From Elusimicrobia bacterium HGW-Elusimicrobia-2 (GTDB lineage Bacteria > CG03): a stretch of 25,460 nt of DNA. A program made the translations under genes and the position numbers. Below, piece by piece: positions 7,778 to 14,242 of the stretch. The stretch covers positions 1 to 25,460 of the forward strand of contig PHAM01000026.1 in the NCBI GenBank assembly GCA_002841685.1, given 5' to 3'. Under the pieces are notes generated by a model. It saw only the letters and a program-made list of their open reading frames with translations. It searched no databases and was not told the origin of the DNA. How positions within the stretch are numbered: the first letter of the stretch is position 1; every line of letters begins with the position of its first letter.

Positions 7778-8032
7778 TCATTTCAGCTTTTTAGAGGGCC
7801 GGGCGCGCTTGTTTCTCGCCGCGGTTAAAATTTCATCGGCGGAAATAAAAGACACTTTGCCGCGCTGTTCCTGTTTCTCAAATTTACTGATGGCTTCTCT
7901 GTCTTTCAAATCTTCAAATTTCTCTATAAGCGAATTTTTAATTAACGCGGATCTGTCATCACCGTAATAATCGGTCAAAAAATTCAGCATTTTTTCCTCT
8001 TTTTTATTCAATCTTACCGAGATCACTCCCAT
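7778..8032 (-). CDS. Ribbon-helix-helix antitoxin-like protein (DUF6290/RelB-like), no toxin seen
   Basis: The 84-aa product begins MGVISVRLNKKEEKMLNFLT, a typical RHH strand plus first helix, continues with DRSALIKNSLIEKFEDLKDR, and ends in a basic tail (ARNKRARPSKKLK). This fits antitoxin-like RHH proteins that bind DNA as dimers and cap a RelE-type toxin. The start at 8032 is firm: GGAGGAGGTG lies about 8 nt upstream. Its TGA overlaps an ATG (7781), the usual place for a toxin start, but that frame closes after nine codons (7752-7781), so no toxin gene is present. The gene lies 61 bp downstream of the patatin gene on the same strand and could be the last gene of that operon or stand alone. 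Confidence 0.7.
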   Translation of the reverse strand: MGVISVRLNKKEEKMLNFLTDYYGDDRSALIKNSLIEKFEDLKDREAISKFEKQEQRGKVSFISADEILTAARNKRARPSKKLK

Positions 8033-8093
8033 TTTTTATACACCTCCTCCCGTTTATCTATCGCTATAACGACGGAGAGGGCAAGCCTCGCCG

Positions 8094-9227
8094 CTATTTA
8101 ATATTTTTCAGGACTTTCATGGCGGCTTTGTAGCCGGCATCAATCGCTTCCGCGCCGCGGTAAAATTCAAGAAGGCCGATGAAACTTGTGTCGGGTGATA
8201 TGAGCACATCAGCCCCGTCGGCATTCTCCTTCGCCGAGGCGTACTCCAGAATATATACGGCATTCAGTATCGTCTCAAAAATACCGGGCATATCGGGCAG
8301 GTCATTCAAAACATTCTTGTAGAATTTCTTTTTCAGTTTTTCAGTGTATTCCACGGCGGAAGAGATGATATCTCTGTTTTCCTCTGCCAGTTTTTCCACG
8401 GCTTTTTCCAGAGCCGTCAGAACCGGCCTCGCATCCGACGGCCTGCGAACAGCCGTTTTTTTGAGCGTCCGTGAGTGAAGTTTTTTAGAGGGGTCGCAAA
8501 TGACATTGGAAGCGATGACGCGCCCCGCGCCCATCCTGCGGGCGGTGGCAACCGGCACAGGCTCAATAATTCCGCCGTCAACAAAAAAACTTGCGCCGAG
8601 GGGAACGGGTGTGAATATACCGGGAATGGATATACTCGCCCTCACCGCTTCAACAACGGAACCCTTGTTTATAACCTTTCTCGCGCCTTTTTTAATATCG
8701 CAGGTCACCACGGACAAAGGTATTTTTAGATCGGAGAATGAAACATCTCCTATGCAGACTTTAAGGAATTCTTTCACTTTTTCACCGTGTATAACGCCCT
8801 TGTTCAGCATAAAAAAATGAGGGTCGGCCAACCCCACGAGTTTCTTCCAGTCAAGGTGACGGGCTATATGCTCCAGGTCATCTATGCGGCCTTCTCTGGC
8901 GAAAGCCGCCCCAACGAGAGCGCCCAGGCTGGAGCCCGCGATCATATCTATTTTAACGCCCTTCTCAAGAATGGCTTTTATAACGCCTATGTGCGCGATA
9001 CCCCGGGCGGAGCCGGAACCCAGCGCCAGAGCCGTCTTAGCCGGGTCATTTCGAAGCGCTGCGTCCGCCGTAGCGGGATCGCAGCAATGAGAAATCTTTT
9101 TATTATCAGCATTTAAGATTTCTCCCGGATCCTGTCCCGAACAAGATTCCTCAGTCGCTTTACTCCTTCGGAATGACAAGTGAGGAAGTCGAAATGACAA
9201 TGATTGAGTTTTTTGGAGTAAACTCAT
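8094..9227 (-). CDS. Patatin-like phospholipase (RssA type) with repeat-derived N-terminal extension
   Basis: This is a predicted cytoplasmic serine lipid acyl hydrolase of the patatin family. The catalytic core begins near residue 64: KTALALGSGSARGIAHIGVI (oxyanion loop G-x-G-x-x-R-G, with Ser in place of the usual Gly), nucleophile elbow AGSSLGA with S100, and the catalytic Asp in FVDGGIIEPVP (D217). Residues about 10-61 are not family-like; they are the translation of a palindromic repeat (see 9045-9198) inserted in frame. The start at 9227 is supported by GGAGG 5 nt upstream and by the ATGA overlap with the transketolase stop, so the extension is probably translated. Length (377 aa) exceeds the ~300 aa usual for RssA-like proteins by about the size of the insert plus a C-terminal segment. 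The lipid substrate is unknown. Confidence 0.88.
   Translation of the reverse strand: MSLLQKTQSLSFRLPHLSFRRSKATEESCSGQDPGEILNADNKKISHCCDPATADAALRNDPAKTALALGSGSARGIAHIGVIKAILEKGVKIDMIAGSSLGALVGAAFAREGRIDDLEHIARHLDWKKLVGLADPHFFMLNKGVIHGEKVKEFLKVCIGDVSFSDLKIPLSVVTCDIKKGARKVINKGSVVEAVRASISIPGIFTPVPLGASFFVDGGIIEPVPVATARRMGAGRVIASNVICDPSKKLHSRTLKKTAVRRPSDARPVLTALEKAVEKLAEENRDIISSAVEYTEKLKKKFYKNVLNDLPDMPGIFETILNAVYILEYASAKENADGADVLISPDTSFIGLLEFYRGAEAIDAGYKAAMKVLKNIK
9045..9198. repeat. Palindromic interspersed repeat element inside the patatin reading frame
   Basis: The inner element is bounded by GTCATTTCGAAG (9045-9056) and CTTCGGAATGAC (9166-9177), inverted repeats matching in 11 of 12 bases. 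Internal arms of the TGAG(G/A)AATCTT type also pair. A further end-like GTCGAAATGAC follows at 9188-9198. Such 'TCATTCCGAA...' elements are familiar as multi-copy intergenic repeats in bacterial genomes; other copies are not visible in this window. Here the element is read in frame without stops and encodes about residues 10-61 of the patatin-like protein. Confidence 0.75.
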
Positions 9228-11101
9228 AATTCCTCCAGAAGTTTTTTTATGGATCTCACGTCGAGCGAGAATTCTTTAAAGAGACAGCTTTTGTCTCTCG
9301 CCGAAAATGTGAAACCGTCAGCGCCTCGTCTGATAACTCGCGTATTCAAACCCGCTTTTAAAACATGTTTGCTTATCTCATCGGCGAGGCCGCCGGATGT
9401 AACGCCCTCTTCCAAAACAATGATTTTTTTAAAAGGCCTGAGCATCGCAAGCGTTTTTTTGTGGTCAAGATAATTCTGGGCGCTGAACGCCGCAACCGCC
9501 GCCGTTGATGATAATTCGGCCGCGGCTCTCAGCGCGTAAGAAGCCAGATGAGGCCCGGAAACAACAACGCAGATTTTCTTCCCTTCTTTCAGCATGACCC
9601 CGCTGTCGATTGAGAACTTTCCGGCGGGCTCCTTAAAAGGAAAATCCGTCGGGCTTCGCCGCAGCTTGATATAAACGGGATAATTCCATGATTTTTTCAC
9701 GCCGCTCAGATAATATCTCAGCAATTTCCTTGTTTCAGACGCGGAGAAAGGGTCATAAACCCTCATGGAATGTATTGACCGCATCATGGGAATGTCCCCC
9801 GTCATCTGATGGGTTTTCCCGTCGCTGGCATAGCACAAACCGGAATAACTCCCCGCGTAAATGACAGGCGTCTTCTCAGTGGCGTTGACATAAATCTGTT
9901 CAAAGCATCTCCTAAAAAAAGTCGCGTAGGTATTCACAACAGGAATAAAGCCGGAAAGCGCGACCCCCCCTGCCGTTGACGCCATATCCTGCTCGGCTAT
10001 TCCTGATTCCACAAATCTTTCTCCATATTTTTCCGCTATGGGCGTAAGCTTCATGGATTTTTCAAGATCGGCGTCAAGAACAATTATCTTTTTGTTTTTT
10101 TTCATAAGAGAAAAAAGCTCGCCGGCAAAAGCGTCTCTGGTTGAAATTCCGCCGCGGGCGACACTTACGGATAAACGCGCGGCGCGGGGATAAGAAATTT
10201 TCCAATCTTCCAAAGCTTTTCTTATGCATCCGGCGCCGGATGCCCCCGCAAGCTCATCCAGTATTTGTATATATTCATCCGCCGACGGCACTTTTGAATG
10301 CCATACAGCTTTTCTTCTCGAGGGGCTTTTCATAGCCGTAAGCGCTGAGCCCGCGCCTTTGACGGTGTCGGCTATAATAACGCAGTTATTATTTTTATCC
10401 ACCGCGCCGAAAGCTTTTTCTAAACTCTTCATTTCATTGCCTTGCGCGGAAATAATTTTAAAGCCGAAACCCGATAGTGTTTTCTCAATATTGTCTATGG
10501 CTTTTATATCCCTCACAGCGCTGTCGGTCTGGAGATTATTCCTGTCAATTATCGGGACGAGTTCCGTCAGATGATGTTTTTTGATACTCATCAACGCCTC
10601 AAAATTCTGGCCCTCCTGAAGCTCGCCGTCGCCGAGAATTACAAAAGCTCTCCTTCTTTCTTTTTTGAGACGGGAGGCCATTAGCATTCCGGCGGCCTTT
10701 GAGAGAGACTGCCCCAGTGAGCCCGTGTTTGAAACAATCCCCGGCGTGCTCATATCCGTGTGCGCCTGCAGGCCGAGGGGTGTTTTGTAAGAAAGAAGCT
10801 TCTCAAAAGCTATAATACCCTTGGCCGCGAGAGCGGCGTACTGCGCGGGCGCGGCGTGGCCTTTGCTGAGTATAAGAAAATCCCCATTCCGCATTTCTCT
10901 GAAATAAAGATACGTCACAATATCATTGCAGGAAAAAGTGGCGCCGAGCCAGCCGTGTTCCGCGGATTTTATCGCCGCGAGCGCGTTTATTCTGTTAACA
11001 GCGGCTATACGCTCAAGCGCGCTTATCCTGAGCTTTCCATGTAAATCCCCGAAAGCTTTTTGAAAAAGTTTTTTGTTTACAAGAAAGATTTTTTGCGTCA
11101 C
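9224..11101 (-). CDS. tkt: Transketolase (full-length, thiamine-diphosphate dependent)
   Basis: The 625-aa protein holds both halves of transketolase, which moves two-carbon ketol units between sugar phosphates in the non-oxidative pentose phosphate pathway. The N-terminal ThDP-binding half shows LSKGHAAPAQYAALA (78-92), NTGSLGQSLSKAAGM (125-139) and the Mg/ThDP motif ILGDGELQEGQNFEAL (155-170) with IDRNNLQ. The pyrimidine-binding half starts near 320 and shows FVESGIAEQDMASTAGG (363-379), where E370 should activate the cofactor, and GKTHQ (H431). The C-terminal domain ends with VLEEGVTSGGL. The start is GTG at 11101, 10 nt after the kinase gene stop, with only a weak GAG upstream; no ATG lies near. 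It sits in the thiM-thiE operon, upstream of the patatin gene with an ATGA overlap. DXP synthase was considered, but the pattern and length fit transketolase better. Confidence 0.9.
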   Translation of the reverse strand: MTQKIFLVNKKLFQKAFGDLHGKLRISALERIAAVNRINALAAIKSAEHGWLGATFSCNDIVTYLYFREMRNGDFLILSKGHAAPAQYAALAAKGIIAFEKLLSYKTPLGLQAHTDMSTPGIVSNTGSLGQSLSKAAGMLMASRLKKERRRAFVILGDGELQEGQNFEALMSIKKHHLTELVPIIDRNNLQTDSAVRDIKAIDNIEKTLSGFGFKIISAQGNEMKSLEKAFGAVDKNNNCVIIADTVKGAGSALTAMKSPSRRKAVWHSKVPSADEYIQILDELAGASGAGCIRKALEDWKISYPRAARLSVSVARGGISTRDAFAGELFSLMKKNKKIIVLDADLEKSMKLTPIAEKYGERFVESGIAEQDMASTAGGVALSGFIPVVNTYATFFRRCFEQIYVNATEKTPVIYAGSYSGLCYASDGKTHQMTGDIPMMRSIHSMRVYDPFSASETRKLLRYYLSGVKKSWNYPVYIKLRRSPTDFPFKEPAGKFSIDSGVMLKEGKKICVVVSGPHLASYALRAAAELSSTAAVAAFSAQNYLDHKKTLAMLRPFKKIIVLEEGVTSGGLADEISKHVLKAGLNTRVIRRGADGFTFSARDKSCLFKEFSLDVRSIKKLLEEL

Positions 11102-11111
11102 TGAAAATTTC

Positions 11112-12626
11112 TCAATAATGGAAGGTGCTCTCGCCTATAAATTCCCTGAGAATGGAATTAGGCGGAACTCTCTTCGGCTGAATAGCCAGAAAAAAACGCA
11201 AAAAATACAAAAGCCTGCGCGCTTCAAAATAAGCGCCGTCCGTTTTTTTCACATTTTTAAGAAGTTTCTCAACCATGGGTTTAATAACAGCCTGTTCATA
11301 TATCAGAGAGGAATTAAAAAACACATCGCACGTCCCCTGAAAAGGAAAAATATATTTATCTTCTCCTTCCCGCACTTTCGGGAAACGTTTTATTGAATCG
11401 GACGCGGAGTATCCCCTGAATTTATTATCCCTGACAATACGCCTTATAAGACGCGAATCCGACGTGAAAATCCTGTTATCATTGTCAATTCCTAATTGAG
11501 TAAGGGCGCTCACGAAAATTTTAAAAAAAATGCTTTTTGGCACATCCGGAAGGAGCGCGGGATTGAGCGCGTGAATTCCTTCTATGAGCGCGACGGAATC
11601 CTTTTCAAGACGCAAATTGTGTCCGGAGTACTTGCGGCGGCCGAGTTTAAAATCATATTCCTGAATGCGTATTTCTCTTCCCTCAAGAAGCTCTTTCATC
11701 TGGCGTGTGAGAAATTTTAAATCAAGCGCGCGTACAGATTCAAAATCATAATCCCCGTCGAGCGTGCGCGGCGTTTTTTTACGGGACAGAAAATAATTAT
11801 CAAGCGATATTTCCACGGATTTGAGTCCGTCTGCCCGTAACTGAATGCCCAGCCTTTTTATAAAAGTAGTTTTGCCGGACGAAGAGGGCCCTGCCACACA
11901 TATTATTCTCTTGCGGGGGAATGACGCTTTTATCATGTTCGCTATTTCAACAATTTTACGTTCGTGAAAAGCCTCCTGCACATTTATCAAAGTGCGTATG
12001 GTACCGTCCGCGACCGCGCGGTTTAGGTCCCCCGCGTTTTGTATTCCCAGAATACGATTCCACTCCTTAGTTTCCATATAGACATTGTAAAGCTTTTTCT
12101 GCCTGTCTTTTGTTACGGGAAGTTTTTCTATGTCTCCCCTGACGGGGAACTGCATTATAAAGCCGTGATTATATTTTACAAGACGAAAAGTTTTAAGGCT
12201 TCCCGCCGAAAAAACCGTTTCAGCGAGCATAAAATCAAAATAGCGGCGCAATAAAACAATCTCTATTTCCGCATCCGGAAGATAACGCACGGCGTTGTAC
12301 TTATCCTCCCGTCCGTATTTCCGGCAAAGGTGCAGGACTTTCTCTTTTTTCATTTTGACATTTTTAAATTTTTCGTCCGCTGAAACTGTTTCCCTCATAC
12401 GACGAGTGACCTTGTTTATAAAAGAAGATGTGATACGCTCGCCATCGTTAATCTCATAGAAATAACCCTTCATCAGAGTCTGCCCGACATGAAGCGACAC
12501 ATCAGGATAAAGTTCGTGTATGGCGCACTCAAGCAGTATTGAAAGACTGCGGCGGTAAATCTCAGCGCCGTGCTTTGTGTTAAAACTGACACGTCCGCGC
12601 CCAATTGCCATAAAAAAAGAGTTCAA
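11112..12626 (-). CDS. Nucleoside/uridine-kinase-like P-loop protein with ThrRS-type N-terminal domain
   Basis: The 504-aa protein belongs to the PRK/uridine-kinase superfamily variant with an extra N-terminal domain like the second additional domain of threonyl-tRNA synthetase (HELYPDVSLHVGQTLMKGYF at about 37-56, then the helical region with KYGREDKYNAVRYLP). The kinase part carries the P-loop AGPSSSGKTTF (245-255), SLDNYFLSRKKTP with the acidic residue typical of uridine kinases, a DFES segment, and ALIEGIHALNPAL. A TGS domain, often found in front in longer relatives, is not visible. The true substrate of this variant is uncertain. The start is TTG at 12626, overlapping the thiE stop as TTGA, with AAGGGG upstream; ATG at 12611 is the alternative but has no ribosome binding site. 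Co-occurrence with transketolase would suit pentose or nucleoside salvage. Confidence 0.82.
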   Translation of the reverse strand: MNSFFMAIGRGRVSFNTKHGAEIYRRSLSILLECAIHELYPDVSLHVGQTLMKGYFYEINDGERITSSFINKVTRRMRETVSADEKFKNVKMKKEKVLHLCRKYGREDKYNAVRYLPDAEIEIVLLRRYFDFMLAETVFSAGSLKTFRLVKYNHGFIMQFPVRGDIEKLPVTKDRQKKLYNVYMETKEWNRILGIQNAGDLNRAVADGTIRTLINVQEAFHERKIVEIANMIKASFPRKRIICVAGPSSSGKTTFIKRLGIQLRADGLKSVEISLDNYFLSRKKTPRTLDGDYDFESVRALDLKFLTRQMKELLEGREIRIQEYDFKLGRRKYSGHNLRLEKDSVALIEGIHALNPALLPDVPKSIFFKIFVSALTQLGIDNDNRIFTSDSRLIRRIVRDNKFRGYSASDSIKRFPKVREGEDKYIFPFQGTCDVFFNSSLIYEQAVIKPMVEKLLKNVKKTDGAYFEARRLLYFLRFFLAIQPKRVPPNSILREFIGESTFHY

Positions 12627-12654
12627 GACCTGACCCCTTTCTTGACCCCTTTCT
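12621..12654. repeat. Tandem TGACCCCTTTCT repeat at the thiE/kinase junction
   Basis: TGACCCCTTTCT occurs twice in tandem (12631-12642 and 12643-12654), directly next to TTCAAGACC (12622-12630). On the coding strand it gives the C-terminal ThiE residues QKGVKKGVRS, the thiE stop and the TTG start of the kinase gene. From memory, GGGGTCAGGTCTTGAA resembles termini of repeats mobilised by REP-associated tyrosine transposases; that link is inference and no such transposase is in the window. Confidence 0.55.
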
Positions 12655-13255
12655 GGAAGAGCTTCTGAAATTGTTTGATTACCCCGGCGGGATCGGATGA
12701 TGCGGCAACAGCCGATATGGCGCAGAGAGCGTCGGCTCCGGCTGATATGACTTCGCGGGCGTTTTCAAAATTTATTCCGCCAATCGCAACGAGCGGCAGT
12801 TTTGAAAAAGATTTTATCTTTCTTAACATCTGCGTCCCGCAGGCTCGCCCGGCGTCTTTTTTTGTGAGGGTTGCAAATATGGGGCTTACACCAAGGTAAT
12901 CCGCTCCGAGCCGAGACGCTTCGCGGGCTTCCTCTTCGTTATGCACGGTGACGCCTATTATTTTGTCTTTTCCCAAAAGCCTCCTCGCCGAAGCGACCGG
13001 CATATCATCGGCGCCTATATGAACACCGTCCGCCGCCGCCGCAAGCGCTACGTCTATTCTGTCGTTTATTATGAGGATAGCCCCGCGGCAGATTTTTCTC
13101 AGTTGCGAAGCTTCTTCAAAAAGGACTTTTGTTGACAAGTTTTTTGCTCTGTACTGAATAACTCCGACGCCGCATTTCACGGCAAGTAAAACGTCATTCA
13201 TTATTCCCGCGCGGCTTAAAGCGGCGTCTGTTATAAAATAATAGTCCTTTATCAA
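12623..13255 (-). CDS. thiE: Thiamine-phosphate synthase ThiE
   Basis: ThiE joins hydroxymethylpyrimidine diphosphate and thiazole phosphate to thiamine monophosphate in the cytoplasm. The 210-aa TIM-barrel protein shows the family signature in order: YYFITDAAL (5-13), GVIQYRAKNLS, LIINDRIDVALAAAADGVHI, VTVHNEEEA, ADYLGVSPIFATLTKKDAG (trapped-phosphate loop) and PLVAIGGINFENA. The start is TTG at 13255, overlapping the thiM TGA as TTGA; AAGGGG about 10 nt upstream supports it, and family conservation begins right there. The C-terminal KGVKKGVRS comes from a 12-bp tandem repeat and is not part of the fold. It follows thiM directly and gets its thiazole phosphate from it; ThiD, which makes the pyrimidine partner, is not in the window. 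Confidence 0.95.
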   Translation of the reverse strand: MIKDYYFITDAALSRAGIMNDVLLAVKCGVGVIQYRAKNLSTKVLFEEASQLRKICRGAILIINDRIDVALAAAADGVHIGADDMPVASARRLLGKDKIIGVTVHNEEEAREASRLGADYLGVSPIFATLTKKDAGRACGTQMLRKIKSFSKLPLVAIGGINFENAREVISAGADALCAISAVAASSDPAGVIKQFQKLFQKGVKKGVRS

Positions 13256-14058
13256 GCTAACTTTCCCCTTAGGGAGGATATGCGCTCCATCGATTCAATC
13301 TGTTCCCTGTTTAAGTTATAGACGCAATCAAACATATCTTCTTTAAAACTTCCGGTGCCTGTGGAAATTTCTGAAGCTATTTCAGCGGCTATACCGAAAC
13401 AAACCAATGCCCCTGCAGCTGCCCGCGCAAGGTCTTTCTCAACCCCCGCGAATGTGCCGATTACGGATGCCGCCATACATCCGGTGCCCACAATTTTTCC
13501 CATCATGTCCGTGCCGTTTGACACCTTATAAACCGCGGACCCGTCGGATATAATATCCTCTTTTCCCGTAATAACAACTGTGCACTCTTTTTTCACGGCA
13601 AGCTGCTTAGCCATTTTTGAAAGATCCCCGTCAACCTTTCCGCTGTCAACGCCTTTCGTCTTCACTTCCATTCCCGCCACACGCGCTATTTCCGAGGCAT
13701 TCCCTTTTATGATATTTATTTTTACCTCAGTTAGAAGCTCCGCGACTTTTTCATCCCTGAAACGCGTCGCTCCCGCCCCGCAAACATCCAGCACGACGGG
13801 AATGCCCTTTTTGTTGGCACTGGCGGCGGCAAGTTTCATGGATTCGATCAGTTCGCTTGTCAGCGTCCCTATATTGAGCACCAGCGCCGAGGCGAGAGAA
13901 GCCATGTCCGCGGCTTCCTCTTTCGCGTGGGCCATGACGGGGCTCGCGCCGAAAGATTTGACAATATTGGCGCAATCGTAAATCGTCACCCAGTTGGTTA
14001 TGTGATGTACCAGCGGTTTTTCCTTTCGCACTTTTTCCAGCAATTCCCATGTGCTCAT
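13252..14058 (-). CDS. thiM: Hydroxyethylthiazole kinase ThiM
   Basis: ThiM phosphorylates 4-methyl-5-hydroxyethylthiazole, a salvage step feeding ThiE. The 268-aa ribokinase-like protein has the family marks HHITNWVTIYDCAN (18-31), SPVMAHAKEEA (39-49), VVLDVCGAGATRFR (88-101), IIKGNASEIA (116-125) and the catalytic loop IVGTGCMAASVIG (189-201) with C194. Length is normal for the family. The start at 14058 is firm, with GGAGG 6 nt upstream. It is the first gene of a minus-strand operon with thiE, the kinase, tkt and patatin genes. A sigma70-like promoter lies at 14102-14130. I looked for a TPP riboswitch in the short leader and saw none. Confidence 0.96.
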   Translation of the reverse strand: MSTWELLEKVRKEKPLVHHITNWVTIYDCANIVKSFGASPVMAHAKEEAADMASLASALVLNIGTLTSELIESMKLAAASANKKGIPVVLDVCGAGATRFRDEKVAELLTEVKINIIKGNASEIARVAGMEVKTKGVDSGKVDGDLSKMAKQLAVKKECTVVITGKEDIISDGSAVYKVSNGTDMMGKIVGTGCMAASVIGTFAGVEKDLARAAAGALVCFGIAAEIASEISTGTGSFKEDMFDCVYNLNREQIESMERISSLRGKLA

Positions 14059-14101
14059 TAAATCCTCCCGTTATACCCTTCTCTCTGATCAATACAGCCG
14101 A

Positions 14102-14130
14102 ATTCTATAACTCTTCGCGATTTCAGTCAA
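14102..14130 (-). promoter_or_regulatory. Sigma70-type promoter of the thiM-thiE-kinase-tkt-patatin operon
   Basis: On the minus strand TTGACT (14130-14125) and TAGAAT (14107-14102) are separated by exactly 17 bp, each matching the consensus in five of six positions. Transcription would start near 14095, giving a leader of about 37 nt that contains the GGAGG of thiM. That leader is too short for a TPP riboswitch. Confidence 0.7.
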
Positions 14131-14163
14131 CACAGACAGCCGCCGACACACAGACAGCCGCCG
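14131..14163. repeat. 18-bp-spaced direct repeat between the divergent thiM and PFOR genes
   Basis: CACAGACAGCCGCCG is present at 14131-14145 and again, identical, at 14149-14163; the start-to-start distance is 18 bp. The pair lies immediately upstream of the thiM -35 box and just upstream of the candidate PFOR promoter. This is a natural position for a factor controlling both directions. Chance tandem slippage is the alternative. Confidence 0.7.
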
Positions 14164-14167
14164 CTAT

Positions 14168-14196
14168 TTGTTTTTTTTTGGCGAATTATATAAGAT
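14168..14196 (+). promoter_or_regulatory. Weak candidate promoter of the PFOR gene
   Basis: TTGTTT (14168-14173) and TAAGAT (14191-14196) are 17 bp apart, within an AT-rich stretch with a nine-T run; TATAAG at 14189-14194 is an alternative -10. The match to consensus is modest. The position, about 40 nt before the ribosome binding site, is reasonable. Confidence 0.35.
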
Positions 14197-14242
14197 TTTA
14201 CCGTAATGATTTGGAAAACTTACAAAATCAGGGGGAAATAAC

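Noticed and set aside
8033-8093. Hairpin GGCGAGG-CTTGC-CCTCTCC between patatin and RHH genes as operon terminator.
   Set aside because: It has one mismatch in seven pairs and no T-run follows; it may be a remnant of a small repeat instead.
9224-11101. DXP synthase (dxs) or dihydroxyacetone synthase as alternative to transketolase.
   Set aside because: Motif spacing, the ESGIAEQDM segment and position of the GKTHQ loop fit transketolase; nothing specific for Dxs was seen.
13580-13981. 133-codon plus-strand frame.
   Set aside because: It is antisense to thiM, whose catalytic motifs are all in the minus frame.
14059-14242. Possible TPP riboswitch ahead of thiM.
   Set aside because: No CUGAGA-type or ACCUGAUCUGG-type conserved segment is present, and the leader from the predicted start (about 14095) is only about 37 nt.
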